From positions 2,519,504 to 2,583,503 of the forward strand of contig NZ_CP010802.1 in the NCBI RefSeq assembly GCF_001278055.1: 64,000 nucleotides of DNA, read 5' to 3'. Source of the DNA: Desulfuromonas soudanensis. Its GTDB lineage: Bacteria; Desulfobacterota; Desulfuromonadia; Desulfuromonadales; WTL. Of the stretch, positions 25,760 to 35,772 are shown piece by piece (positions within the stretch are counted from its first letter, which is position 1; each line of letters begins with the position of its first letter). Under the pieces are notes generated by a model, which was not told the origin of the DNA, made no database searches, and saw only the letters and a program-made list of their open reading frames with translations. Position numbers and translations under genes: made by a program.

Positions 25760-26599
25760 ATGACCACCCTGCAGCTCCCCGCCGCCACTGATTCCTTCGA
25801 ACATTACATGTCCAGCATCCGGCAATTCGCCCTCCTCGACCGCGAAGAGGAACATGCCCTTGCCGTCCGCTACCACGACGAAGGGGACCTGGAGGCCGCC
25901 CACAAGCTGATCTGCGCCAACCTGCGCTTCGTGGTGAAGATCGCCAACGAATACCGCTCCTACGGGCTCCGACTGGCCGACCTCGTCCAGGAGGGGAACA
26001 TCGGCCTGATGATGGCGGTGAAAAAGTTCGACCCGCAGCGCGGTCTGCGCCTGATCACCTACGCCGTATGGTGGATCCGCGCCACCATCCAGAGCTACAT
26101 CCTCAGAAGCTGGTCGCTGGTGAAGATCGGTACCACCCAGGCGCAGAAGAAACTCTTCTACAAGCTCGGCCAGACCCGGGCGGCGCTGCAGCGTCTTGCC
26201 GGAGGCGACGGGGCCGCGGAGATCGCCGCCGAGCTCTCGGTGCGCAGCGAAGAGGTCGAGGAGATGACGGTGCGCATGGCCGCCCGCGACGCTTCCCTCG
26301 ACCTGGAATTGACCGAGGGGGAGGGGTACTCCCTCCTCGACACCCTCGCCGACGACCGCCCCAGCCAGGAAGAGGTCCTGATGAAGAGCCAGGAGGAGAG
26401 CCTCCTCACCTCCCGGGTCGAAGACGCCCTCTGCGCTCTCAACGACCGGGAGCGGCGCATCGTCCACGACCGCATCCTCTGCGACGCCCCCCGCACCCTG
26501 CAGGAGCTCGCCGACGACTACGGCATCAGCCGCGAACGGATCCGCCAGCTGGAGAAAAACGCCCTGGCCAAACTCAGGGGGGTGCTGGCCGCGACCTGA
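25760..26599 (+). CDS. rpoH: Heat-shock sigma factor RpoH
   Basis: A 279-residue sigma-70-family protein. Region 1.2/2.1 begins FEHYMSSIRQFALLDREEEH; region 2 has ANLRFVVKIANEYRSYGLRL, DLVQEGNIGLMMAVKKFDPQ and RLITYAVWWIRATIQSYILR; the RpoH box reads TTQAQKKLFYKLGQTR; region 4 ends GISRERIRQLEKNALAKLRG. It directs RNA polymerase to heat-shock promoters. Of two close ATG codons I prefer 25760, which has GGGAGG at a proper distance; 25754 is too close. CIRCE control upstream places it under HrcA. Confidence 0.94.
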   Translation: MTTLQLPAATDSFEHYMSSIRQFALLDREEEHALAVRYHDEGDLEAAHKLICANLRFVVKIANEYRSYGLRLADLVQEGNIGLMMAVKKFDPQRGLRLITYAVWWIRATIQSYILRSWSLVKIGTTQAQKKLFYKLGQTRAALQRLAGGDGAAEIAAELSVRSEEVEEMTVRMAARDASLDLELTEGEGYSLLDTLADDRPSQEEVLMKSQEESLLTSRVEDALCALNDRERRIVHDRILCDAPRTLQELADDYGISRERIRQLEKNALAKLRGVLAAT

Positions 26600-26610
26600 C
26601 GGCTTTCTCC

Positions 26611-26639
26611 TTGAACTGCACCGGGCGGATGTCTATACT
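26611..26639 (+). promoter_or_regulatory. Promoter of the moxR-bat operon
   Basis: TTGAAC, 17-base spacer, TATACT, located between the end of rpoH and moxR. Transcription would start near 26646, about 30 bases before the GTG start. Confidence 0.75.
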
Positions 26640-26676
26640 CGAAAAATCCCACGCCCCGCCACCCGAGGAGTGCGCC

Positions 26677-27678
<1,002 letters not shown>

Positions 27679-27693
27679 CACGGAGGAGGCAAC

Positions 27694-28560
27694 TTGATCC
27701 CTCCCCTGGAGATCCCCGCCGCCGTGCGCCGCCTGGAAATCACCGCCCGGCGCCAGCTCGCCGGCACCCTGGCCGGCGAGTACCGCAGTCACTTTCGCGG
27801 CCGGGGGATGGAATTCGCCGAGATCCGTCCCTACCAGTTCGGCGACGACCCGCGCCAGCTCGACTGGAACCTCACCGCCCGCTGCGGCACCCCCCAGGTG
27901 CGCCTCTACCAGGAGGAGCGCTCCCGGACCCTGACCCTCATCGCCGACGTCTCCCGCAGCTGCACCCCGGCAAAGCGCCTCCTCCTGGCCCGCTGCGCCG
28001 CTCTCCTCGCTTTTGCCGCGGTGCAGAACCGCGACCGCGTCGCCCTGATCGCCTTCAGCGACCGCATGGAGGAACTCATCCCCCCCGGCAGCGGCCGCAA
28101 TCACGCCCTGCGCATCCTCAGTACCCTGCTCGGCCTCTCTCCGAAAGGAGAAGGGACCGACCTGAGCTCCCCCCTGGACGCCGCTCTCGCTCTCCATCGC
28201 CGCCCCGGGATGCTGATCCTTCTCTCCGATCTCCACGCCCCCCTCCCCGACCAACTCCTCCGTCGGACCCTGGCCCGCCACGACCTGCTGGCGCTGGTGC
28301 TGCGCGACCATCGGGAGCGGCAGTGCCCCGGCAGCGGCCTGACCCTGGTCGCCGACGCCGAAAGCGGCGCAAGGCGCCTGGTCGACCTCGGCAGCCGTGC
28401 CGCTTGCACCGCCATGGAAAAAGCCTGGGACGATTCGGACCGCCGGCTGGCGGCCGAACTGCAGCGGCTGGGAATCGACCACGCCTTTGTCGACGACAAG
28501 GAGCCTCCGCTGCCGGCCCTGCGCTCACTCTTCGGCAGCCGGCGCCGGAGGGAGCGATGA
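27694..28560 (+). CDS. DUF58 (VWA-like) protein
   Basis: A 288-residue protein whose core YRSHFRGRGMEFAEIRPYQF, GDDPRQLDWNLTAR and RLYQEERSRTLTLIADVSRS defines DUF58. The VWA-like region follows. These proteins are constant partners of MoxR ATPases. The start is TTG with GGAGG 7 bases upstream; its stop overlaps the next ATG. Confidence 0.92.
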   Translation: MIPPLEIPAAVRRLEITARRQLAGTLAGEYRSHFRGRGMEFAEIRPYQFGDDPRQLDWNLTARCGTPQVRLYQEERSRTLTLIADVSRSCTPAKRLLLARCAALLAFAAVQNRDRVALIAFSDRMEELIPPGSGRNHALRILSTLLGLSPKGEGTDLSSPLDAALALHRRPGMLILLSDLHAPLPDQLLRRTLARHDLLALVLRDHRERQCPGSGLTLVADAESGARRLVDLGSRAACTAMEKAWDDSDRRLAAELQRLGIDHAFVDDKEPPLPALRSLFGSRRRRER

Positions 28561-29228
28561 GGCGCCTGGGCTCTTCCCTGATCCTCTGGATCTTTTTGTC
28601 CGGGGCCGCCCCCGTCCCCGTCCTCACCCCCGAGCGCCCCTGCCTGGGGAGTCCGCTCCTGGTGGCCATCCCCCTCCCCGACAGCGGGACGGAACTCATC
28701 GGGCTCCCCGATCTCGGCTCTTTTGCCCTCCTCGCCCCGCCCCGCAGGAGCGAAGGGGAGCTGCAGATCCTTCTCCTCCCCATGCGTCCGGGGCTCCAAA
28801 CCCTTCCGTCCTTCCCTCTGACCCGGGGGCGCAGCCGCCAGTGGGCGACGGAGCCGCTGGAGCTTGCCGTGAACGAGTGCCTGGACGCCGAGAGCGTGGC
28901 CGCCCCGCTGATGGACCTCCCGCCCCCGGAGGAGGACGACATTCCCCTCTGGCCCCTTCTCCTCCTCACCGCCGCGGCTCTCCTCCTCGGACTTCTGTGG
29001 AGACTGGCCCGGATCCGCCGCCTTCTTTCCGGACAAAAGGAAGAGGGTCCGGTGACCCGCCTGGCCGCCCTGCAGCGCCGTCTCGATCTGATCCCCGACG
29101 ACTCAGCCGAGCGCCGCCTTCTGGAAGAGCGCCTGGAGCGGCTGCGCTTTGCTCCCGGCGTCCCCTCGGAGGAGGAGATCGAAGAAGCGGCAGCGGCCAT
29201 CGAGACGCTGGAAAAGGAGGGGAGATGA
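28557..29228 (+). CDS. Membrane protein of the Bat operon, unknown function
   Basis: A 223-residue protein with a signal-like N terminus, an exported domain with short beta strands, one transmembrane helix near residue 130 (LWPLLLLTAAALLLGLLW), and a cytoplasmic helical tail. It occupies the place where other Bat operons have a DUF4381-type protein and has the same topology, but I do not see that family's signature. It overlaps both neighbours by four bases (ATGA), so it is tightly coupled to DUF58 and BatA. Confidence 0.65.
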   Translation: MRRLGSSLILWIFLSGAAPVPVLTPERPCLGSPLLVAIPLPDSGTELIGLPDLGSFALLAPPRRSEGELQILLLPMRPGLQTLPSFPLTRGRSRQWATEPLELAVNECLDAESVAAPLMDLPPPEEDDIPLWPLLLLTAAALLLGLLWRLARIRRLLSGQKEEGPVTRLAALQRRLDLIPDDSAERRLLEERLERLRFAPGVPSEEEIEEAAAAIETLEKEGR

Positions 29229-30208
29229 CCCTCTCCTTTGTCACTCCCGCCCTCCTCCTTCTGGCCCCCCTGGCCCTCCTCCCCCTGCTGCCGCGGCGCC
29301 GGGAAGGGATTCTCCTCTCCTCCCTCGCCCCCCTGGCCGGATTGGCCATGGGCTGGCGCGTTCGTCTGGCGCTGCTGCACCCCGGCTGGCGCGCCCTGAC
29401 CCTCCTCCTCCTCCTGATCGCCCTGGCCGGCCCCGTCCTCGGCGAACGGACCAGCACTGTCGTGCGCCGCGGCGTCGATTTGATGCTGGCTCTCGACATT
29501 TCCGCCAGCATGGGCGCTCGGGATATGCCCCCCGACCGCATGACCGTCGCCCGGGAGGCCGCGGCCGACTTTCTCCTGAAACGCGAAGACGACCGTGTCG
29601 GCGTCATCCTCTTCTCCGGAGCCCCCTACCTCCTTTCCCCCCCCGCCCTCGACAAGGGACCTCTTCTGGCCCGGCTGCAGCAGACGGTTGCCGACCGCAG
29701 CGGCAGCGGCACCGCCCTCGGCGACGCCCTGGCCGCCGCCCTCGCCCAGCTCGGGAATTCTCCGGCCAAAAGCAAGGCGGTCGTTTTGCTCACCGACGGC
29801 ACCTCGAACCGCGGCCGCCTCACCCCCCTGGCCGCGGGACGGGCCGCCGCCGCCCTCGGCGTCCGGGTCTACCCCGTCGGCTTCGGCAGCGAGGAAGGGG
29901 CCGAAGTCCCCCTCGGTCCGGCGGGGGAGATTGGCCGCCTGGCCGACGGCACCCCCCTGCGCGACGCCCTCGAGGAAGGGACGCTCGAAGAGATCGCCCG
30001 CCTCAGCGGCGGCCGCTACTTCCGCGCCTCCAGCGGCGACGCCTTGAAGGAGGTCTACGGCCGCATCGACGCCCTCGAAACGACCCCCCTGGAAATCCGC
30101 GAGCGCCTGATTCGCCAGGAACTCGCCCCTCTCCTGCTGCAACTGGCGGCGGGCCTCCTCCTTCTGGAAATCGTCCTTTTTCGCCTCTGGCTGCGGAGGG
30201 TGCCATGA
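29225..30208 (+). CDS. batA: BatA-like VWA protein
   Basis: A 327-residue protein with two N-terminal membrane segments, a VWA domain and one C-terminal helix. The metal-ion-dependent adhesion site is intact: DISAS (LMLALDISASMGARDM), a Thr in SGTALGDAL and LLTDG. This is the BatA arrangement. Bat proteins were named for aerotolerance in Bacteroides; in Leptospira and others they influence stress survival. Coupled by ATGA overlap to neighbours on both sides. Confidence 0.88.
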   Translation: MTLSFVTPALLLLAPLALLPLLPRRREGILLSSLAPLAGLAMGWRVRLALLHPGWRALTLLLLLIALAGPVLGERTSTVVRRGVDLMLALDISASMGARDMPPDRMTVAREAAADFLLKREDDRVGVILFSGAPYLLSPPALDKGPLLARLQQTVADRSGSGTALGDALAAALAQLGNSPAKSKAVVLLTDGTSNRGRLTPLAAGRAAAALGVRVYPVGFGSEEGAEVPLGPAGEIGRLADGTPLRDALEEGTLEEIARLSGGRYFRASSGDALKEVYGRIDALETTPLEIRERLIRQELAPLLLQLAAGLLLLEIVLFRLWLRRVP

Positions 30209-31590
30209 TCCTCGGAGCGGTGACCCTCCTCCTATTGGCGCTCCTCTTTTTCGCCGAACGCTCCAGCCGGAAACGTCTGGCTCACTTCGGGCTCCCGGGG
30301 AGTTCGCACCGGATCCTCGGCGATCTGGCAACCCTGGCCGCCCTGACCCTCCTTTTCATGCTCCTCGGATCGTCACCGGCCGAAGAGAAGGGTCCCGGGC
30401 CGGCCCTGGCCCTGGCCGTCGACGTTTCGGCGAGCATGGCCTCTTCCGACGGGGAGACGAGCCGCCTCGAGCGCGCCCGCAGGGAAATCCGCGCCCTTCT
30501 CGCCGCCCTCCCCGGGGCCCGCTTCGCCCTCGTCCTTTTTGCCGGCGAGGCCGTCCTGCAGGTCCCCCTCACCGCCGACCCTGCGGCCCTCGCCTTTTTC
30601 GTCGATCGGCTCTCCCCGGGGACGGTGACGGTCCCCGGTTCGGCCCCCGAGGAGGGGGTGACGGCGGCCCTCAAGGCCCTTGCCGGCGAGACGGGACCGC
30701 AGGCGGTCATCCTCTTCAGCGACGGCGAGCGTACGGTGGGTACCCCGCCCCCCCTCCTCCCCTCCGGCGTCCCGGTCTACGCCGTCCCCCTGGGGACGCC
30801 CGAGGGGAGCCCGGTCCTCGACGCCGCGGGACATGCGCGCCTTGACCCTCAGGGGGAGCCGCTGCTGACCCGCCTCGAAGCCGAAGTCCTGGAAACGATA
30901 TGTGGGGCCACCGATGGAGCCCTCCTACCGGTGCCCGGGGAAGACTTTTCCGTCGCTCCCCTCATCGAACGCTTCTCCCTGGCAAACAGAAAACCCACCG
31001 CCGAAGGTTCCACGGCAATTCTCTCCCTCGTTCTCCTCCTTCTTCTGGCCGGCGAAGTGCCCGGCCGTTTCCGTCACGGGCCAAAGCGGGGGACCGTGAC
31101 CGCCGTCGTCGCCCTGACCCTTTGCGGCCTGACTCTGGCCTGCCACCCCCGGGATAACCCTTCCCCCCGGCGTCTGTACGCCGAGGCCCTCGAAACGGCA
31201 GCAGCCGACCGTCCCCTGGAGGCGGCCCGGCTCTTTGCCGCCGCGGCCCGCATCCTGGAGGGGACCGAACGGGGGGCGGCCCTCTACAACGCCGGCACCC
31301 TCCTGCTCGGTGCAGGAGACGCCAAAAAAGCCCTGTCCCCTCTCGAAGAAGCCATCCTTCTGCTGCCGGGGGATCGGCAGGTCCGCACCAACCTCGCTCT
31401 GACCTTGCGGGCGCTCGGGGAGGATCTCCCCTACGGCAGCGCCCCGGGAGAGAAGGGAGAGGAGAGGGAGGGCGGAACCCTGAGCCGCAGCCAGGCCCTG
31501 CAGCTTCTCGAGACCGTAATCGCCCGCCCGGGGGGGGATGCCGCCTCCACCGTCCCCCTGTTCGAAATCCGGCCGGGGAGGGACTGGTGA
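30205..31590 (+). CDS. BatB-BatC fusion: VWA domain plus TPR tail
   Basis: A 461-residue protein. N-terminal helices are followed by a VWA domain with DVSAS (ALAVDVSASMASSD), then a helix pair (AILSLVLLLLLAGEV and TAVVALTLCGLTLAC), then a periplasmic TPR region (LYAEALETAAADRPLEAARL, ALYNAGTLLLGAGDAKKALS). In many bacteria BatB (VWA) and BatC (TPR) are separate; here they are one chain. The domain order suggests the TPR part works in the periplasm. Confidence 0.83.
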   Translation: MILGAVTLLLLALLFFAERSSRKRLAHFGLPGSSHRILGDLATLAALTLLFMLLGSSPAEEKGPGPALALAVDVSASMASSDGETSRLERARREIRALLAALPGARFALVLFAGEAVLQVPLTADPAALAFFVDRLSPGTVTVPGSAPEEGVTAALKALAGETGPQAVILFSDGERTVGTPPPLLPSGVPVYAVPLGTPEGSPVLDAAGHARLDPQGEPLLTRLEAEVLETICGATDGALLPVPGEDFSVAPLIERFSLANRKPTAEGSTAILSLVLLLLLAGEVPGRFRHGPKRGTVTAVVALTLCGLTLACHPRDNPSPRRLYAEALETAAADRPLEAARLFAAAARILEGTERGAALYNAGTLLLGAGDAKKALSPLEEAILLLPGDRQVRTNLALTLRALGEDLPYGSAPGEKGEEREGGTLSRSQALQLLETVIARPGGDAASTVPLFEIRPGRDW

Positions 31591-32663
31591 CGTTGTTATT
31601 CTCCCTCCTGGTCCTCCTTCTCCTGCCCTCACCAGGCAGCGCCGCCCCCCTCCCTTTGCTGGAGGCGCGGCTGCTGGTGTCAAACTCTGCCCCCTATCTC
31701 GGCGAGGAGGTGATTCTCACCCTGGAGGTGCGCCGGCAGGGGGCCCTGCGGGAGCGTCCCTCCCTGGCCTGGCCGCTCCTCGACGACTTCCTGCAGGAGG
31801 AGCTCCCTCCCCTCCTCCCGCGCCGCGAGACCACCGCCGAGGGGGAAATCCTGGTGGAAAGCGGCCGGACCCTTCTGCGCCCCCTAAAAACAGGAACGCT
31901 CCGCCTCTCCGGCGGCGGCGTCTCCCTCGGAGAGGACTTCATTGCCGCCCCCCCCCTGAGGCTGCGGGTGCGCCCCCTCCCGGAAGAAGGGCGCCCGAGC
32001 GACTTCTCCGGAGCGGTGGGCCGCTATACCCTGACCCTGCGGGGCGAGGGGACGGGCACCCGCGAGGTGCGCCTGGAAATCGGCGGAACCGGCGTCCTCT
32101 CCAACGTCCCCGCTCCCCGGGCGGCCCCGGGACGCGGCGAGCGCCTCGTCTTTCTCGGCGACGATCTCTCGTTTACGGAGGAGACGGCCCTGCGAACCCT
32201 GCGTTACCTCTATCTCCCGGGGGAGGGAGAGAAGGGGAGCCTCGCCTTTACCCTGGCGACCTTCGATCCGCAGGAAGAGTCCTATCGCCTCCTCTCGGCG
32301 TCCCTCAATCCACCGCCGGGGCGATGGGGCGCCTGGGCCTTGCGGATTCTCCTTCCCCTAGCCGGCGTCTCGGCCCTCGCCCTTTGGGGACGGCAACAGC
32401 GCCGGAATGCCGACCTCGATTACCTTCTGGCACGCCTCCTCGGCCGCGCCCCGAGGGGCCTCTCCCGCCGGGAGATCGCCGCAACTCTGATGCAAAGCGG
32501 AGTGCGGACAGAGACATGGACCGCCCTCGAGCGCCTCTGGGAAGAGGAGGATCTCTGCCGCTTCGGCCCCGTCCCCCGGAGGGGACAAAACCTCAGGGCC
32601 AGGCGCCGCCGACTCGCCCTGCGCCTTTGGAATGACGTTGACAAATCCCGGCGCATCCCGTAA
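31587..32663 (+). CDS. BatD-like protein
   Basis: A 358-residue protein with a signal peptide, tandem Ig-like beta domains and a C-terminal transmembrane helix (ALRILLPLAGVSALALWG) before a basic cytoplasmic tail. LPEEGRPSDFSGAVGRYTL matches the BatD landmark (DFSGAVG). It starts with GTG overlapping the batBC stop. Last gene of the Bat operon. Confidence 0.82.
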   Translation: MTLLFSLLVLLLLPSPGSAAPLPLLEARLLVSNSAPYLGEEVILTLEVRRQGALRERPSLAWPLLDDFLQEELPPLLPRRETTAEGEILVESGRTLLRPLKTGTLRLSGGGVSLGEDFIAAPPLRLRVRPLPEEGRPSDFSGAVGRYTLTLRGEGTGTREVRLEIGGTGVLSNVPAPRAAPGRGERLVFLGDDLSFTEETALRTLRYLYLPGEGEKGSLAFTLATFDPQEESYRLLSASLNPPPGRWGAWALRILLPLAGVSALALWGRQQRRNADLDYLLARLLGRAPRGLSRREIAATLMQSGVRTETWTALERLWEEEDLCRFGPVPRRGQNLRARRRRLALRLWNDVDKSRRIP

Positions 32664-32704
32664 TTTCTACGGCGACCTTCGCCTCTAACCAGGACACTCC
32701 GACC

Positions 32705-33442
32705 ATGAAAAAACTGATTCTCGCCGCCGCTCTCCTCTTCCTGGCCGCCGCCTGCGCCACGACTACCGTCCCCCCGAAAAAATCCGCCGATCTCTACTAC
32801 CAGGAGGGAGAAGAGTTCTTCGCCAGGGAGCAGTACGCCGACGCCATCGCCGCCTGGGAGAAGGTCCGCGACTCCTATTTTTCCCCGGAACTCAACGCCC
32901 GGGCCGAATTGAAGATTGCCGAGGCCCATTTCATGGCCGAAGAGTACGTGGAAGCGGCCGCCGCCTACGAAGACTTCCTTAAACAGCACCCCGACCACGA
33001 AGAGACCCCCCAGGTCCTCTACCGACTGGGGATGTCCTACTACCAGCAAATTCTCTCGGCGGATCGGGACCAGACCGCCACCAACAACGCCCTGGCCACC
33101 TTCCAGAGTTACCTCAAGCGCTATCCCGGCGATCCCCGCGAGGAAGAAATCAAGGGTCTTATCGAACGCTGCAAATTGCGCCTGGCCGAGCATGAGCTCT
33201 ACGTCGGTCGCTTCTACCAGCGCACCGGCGAAGCCAGGGCTGCGATTCACCGCCTCGAGGCGCTCCTGGCGACCTATCCGGCCTTCGCCAAAAAGGACGA
33301 GGCCTACTTCTATCTCGGCCAGGCCTATCTTCAGGCCGGGGAGAGGGAAAAGGCCGTAAATACCTTTAACGCCCTGTACCGGGAGTTCCCCGGCAGCAAA
33401 TATGTCCCCAAGGGGCAAAAGATCCTGGAAAAGGATTATTGA
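32705..33442 (+). CDS. BamD-like outer-membrane lipoprotein with TPR repeats
   Basis: A 245-residue lipoprotein: signal peptide and lipobox LAAAC (Cys 17), then five TPR-like helix pairs (YYQEGEEFFAREQYADAIAA, ARAELKIAEAHFMAEEYVEA, PQVLYRLGMSYYQQIL, and others). The length and repeat pattern match BamD, the essential partner of BamA in outer-membrane protein assembly. It starts 41 bases after batD and is followed by a strong terminator, so it may be the last gene of that transcript. Confidence 0.85.
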   Translation: MKKLILAAALLFLAAACATTTVPPKKSADLYYQEGEEFFAREQYADAIAAWEKVRDSYFSPELNARAELKIAEAHFMAEEYVEAAAAYEDFLKQHPDHEETPQVLYRLGMSYYQQILSADRDQTATNNALATFQSYLKRYPGDPREEEIKGLIERCKLRLAEHELYVGRFYQRTGEARAAIHRLEALLATYPAFAKKDEAYFYLGQAYLQAGEREKAVNTFNALYREFPGSKYVPKGQKILEKDY

Positions 33443-33454
33443 TCGGCCGGATAC

Positions 33455-33490
33455 AGCTCCCTCGACGCTCTTGTCGAGGGAGCTTTTTCT
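33455..33490 (+). terminator. Intrinsic terminator after bamD
   Basis: Stem AGCTCCCTCGAC / GTCGAGGGAGCT with a short loop, followed by TTTTTCTT. Confidence 0.92.
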
Positions 33491-33547
33491 TCGGCGTCAA
33501 TCGACGAAAGGCCCCCAGTCCGGACAGCGGAAAAAGGATGTTTTTGC

Positions 33548-33576
33548 TTGACTTGCCGTTTACGGCATATTATAAA
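33548..33576 (+). promoter_or_regulatory. Promoter of the CoA-transferase gene, with a palindrome in the spacer
   Basis: TTGACT (33548-33553), 17-base spacer, TATAAA (33571-33576). The spacer carries the inverted repeat TGCCGTTTACGGCA, well placed for a repressor. The leader before the start codon is about 210 bases and holds nothing else I can name. Confidence 0.78.
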
Positions 33577-33797
33577 AATCGGCATCCTATAACGGAATTT
33601 TAAAAACATGGCCAAGGCCACTTGAGTTTTTCGGCATTTGGCTTTTTTTTATTGCAGAACCTCACCAATTCAAGCTATTGCCCCTTCGGGGGACGCCAAG
33701 AGCACAAATCACCACTGTTTTAATTCATTCCTGCAGAGTCCGTTCGGAACGCACCACTTCGGGCGCTACCGGCAATTTCACGAGGAGGAGAGAGAGA

Positions 33798-35384
33798 ATG
33801 TCCGAGTTCGGCACACTGGAAAGTCGCATCCGTCGCAAGTCCCTGATGAAGAAAGTCATGAAGGCTGAGGAAACCATTCAGTTCTTCAAATCCGGCATGA
33901 ACCTCGGCTGGTCCGGGTTTACCCCCGCCGGCTACCCGAAGGCGGTTCCGATCGCCCTCGCCGACCACGTCGAGAAGAACAACCTGCAGGGGAAGATGAA
34001 GTTCAACCTCTTCATCGGCGCCTCCGTCGGGGCCGAGACCGAAAACCGCTGGGCCCAGCTCGACATGATCGACCGCCGCTGGCCCTACCAGACCGGCAAG
34101 GACATCTCCAAGGGGATCAACGAGGGGCGCATCCGCATGGGTGACAAGCACCTCTCCCTCTTCGCCCAGGACCTCGGCTACGGTTTCTACACCGAAAACG
34201 GCCGCATCGACCTGGCGATCATCGAAGTCTCGGCCATCACCGAGGACTGCGGCCTGGTTCTCACCTCGTCCTGCGGCGTCGTCCCCGAGCTGATGATGGT
34301 CGCCGACCGCATCATCCTCGAGGTCAACACCGGACAGCCCTCCTTCGAGGGGATGCATGACATCGTCATGTCCCAGAATCCCCCCAACCGCCAGCCCTAC
34401 CTGATCACCAAGGCCAGCAGCCGCATCGGCACCACCTCCGTCCCCTGCGACCCCGACAAGATCATCGCCATTGTCGAGTCCAAGCGCCGCGACAAAGGGC
34501 GTGCCTTCACCGACATGGACGATACCTCCGAGGCGATCGCCGCTCACATCATCGACTTCTTCAGCAACGAAGTCGCCAAGGGGCGTCTGCCGAAGAACCT
34601 CCTCCCCCTGCAGTCCGGTGTCGGTTCCATCGCCAACGCCGTCGTCGGCGGACTGGCCAAGGGTCCCTTCAAGAACCTCACCGTCTACACCGAGGTTCTC
34701 CAGGACACCATGCTCGACCTCTTCGACTCGGGGAAGCTCGACTTTGCCTCCTCCTGCTCCCTCTCCCTTTCCGAGTCGCCGGGTTTCCCCCGCTTCTTCG
34801 ACAACTGGGAGAAGTACGCTGACAAGATCGTGCTGCGCCCCCTGTCGATCTCCAACGCTCCCGAGCCGATCCGCCGGCTGGGGTGTATCGCCATGAACAC
34901 CCCCGTCGAGTTCGACATCTACGCCCACGCCAACTCGACCCTGGTCGGCGGGACCCGGATGATCAACGGCCTCGGCGGCTCCGGCGACTTCCTGCGCAAC
35001 GGCTTCCTGAAGATCATGCACTCGCCGTCGACCCGTCCGTCCAAGACCGACCCCATCGGCATCACCTGCGTCGTCCCCAAGGCGCCCCACATCGACCACA
35101 CCGAGCACGACCTCGACGTGCTGGTCACCGAGCAGGGTCTTGCCGACCTTCGCGGCCTCGCCCCCAAGGATCGCGCCCAGATGATGATCGACAAGTGCGT
35201 TCATCCCGAGTACAAGCCGATCATCCAGGAATACTTCGACATGGCGAAGAAGGAGTGCCTGGCCAAGGGTATCGGCCACGAACCCCAGCTCTTCGATCGC
35301 TGCTTCAAGATGCAGCAGAACCTCGCCAAAAACGGCACCATGAGGATCAAGAACTGGGACATCAAGATCGACCTCTGCGAGTAA
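33798..35384 (+). CDS. ato: Succinyl:acetate CoA-transferase (acetyl-CoA hydrolase/transferase family)
   Basis: A 528-residue CoA-transferase of the Ach1/Cat1 family. It begins MSEFGTLESRIRRKSLMKKV, with SGFTPAGYPKAVP early on and GVGSIANAVVGGLAKGPFKN before the catalytic Glu candidate in LTVYTEVLQD; LGCIAMNTPVEFDIYAHANS and INGLGGSGDFLRN follow. In Geobacter this enzyme activates acetate with succinyl-CoA, standing in for succinyl-CoA synthetase in the TCA cycle. GAGGAGAGAGAG lies just upstream of ATG 33798. Single gene between a strong promoter and terminator. Confidence 0.93.
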   Translation: MSEFGTLESRIRRKSLMKKVMKAEETIQFFKSGMNLGWSGFTPAGYPKAVPIALADHVEKNNLQGKMKFNLFIGASVGAETENRWAQLDMIDRRWPYQTGKDISKGINEGRIRMGDKHLSLFAQDLGYGFYTENGRIDLAIIEVSAITEDCGLVLTSSCGVVPELMMVADRIILEVNTGQPSFEGMHDIVMSQNPPNRQPYLITKASSRIGTTSVPCDPDKIIAIVESKRRDKGRAFTDMDDTSEAIAAHIIDFFSNEVAKGRLPKNLLPLQSGVGSIANAVVGGLAKGPFKNLTVYTEVLQDTMLDLFDSGKLDFASSCSLSLSESPGFPRFFDNWEKYADKIVLRPLSISNAPEPIRRLGCIAMNTPVEFDIYAHANSTLVGGTRMINGLGGSGDFLRNGFLKIMHSPSTRPSKTDPIGITCVVPKAPHIDHTEHDLDVLVTEQGLADLRGLAPKDRAQMMIDKCVHPEYKPIIQEYFDMAKKECLAKGIGHEPQLFDRCFKMQQNLAKNGTMRIKNWDIKIDLCE

Positions 35385-35410
35385 TCGCCCTGGTTCTTCT
35401 GACACAGACA

Positions 35411-35442
35411 AAGCCCCGCCGGGAAACCGGCGGGGCTTTTTT
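35411..35442 (+). terminator. Intrinsic terminator after the CoA-transferase gene
   Basis: AAGCCCCGCCGG, loop, CCGGCGGGGCTT, then TTTT. Confidence 0.94.
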
Positions 35443-35505
35443 CATTTCAGACCGTCCCTTCCCCGGGTTGGGAGGCCAGATTATATGTTGCCGGCCTGGA
35501 GGAAT

Positions 35506-35521
35506 CGGCACGGCTCATGCT
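35506..35521 (+). promoter_or_regulatory. Candidate sigma-54 promoter of the orphan cheY-like gene
   Basis: CGGCACGGCTCATGCT matches TGGCAC-N5-TTGCW with the invariant GG and GC doublets exactly 12 bases apart. Transcription would start near 35532, leaving a 240-base leader before the gene at 35773. The rest of this gap shows no other feature. Confidence 0.55.
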
Positions 35522-35772
35522 AAAGATGTACTTTTTTCACCGATCCGTCCCCTCGACGGATCCTGGCACTCCGGAGACAACAACCGCCGGCACTCTCGGA
35601 TGAAGCTCCGCTGAGCCCTCCCGGTTGAGCGCTTCCCGGCTGTACCCCTCCGGCGACGGCGTTTTTTTGCCCCTTTATGTTTTTCGATCCTGTCGATTTT
35701 TTGACCCTGTCCATTTTTTGACGGGTTTTCATCAACTCACCACCCAAACACCCCAGGAATGAAGAGGAGAGA

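Noticed and set aside
33720-35411. Long minus-strand frame of 563 codons opposite the CoA-transferase gene
   Set aside because: It mirrors a well-recognised enzyme gene in high-GC DNA and shows no family motif.
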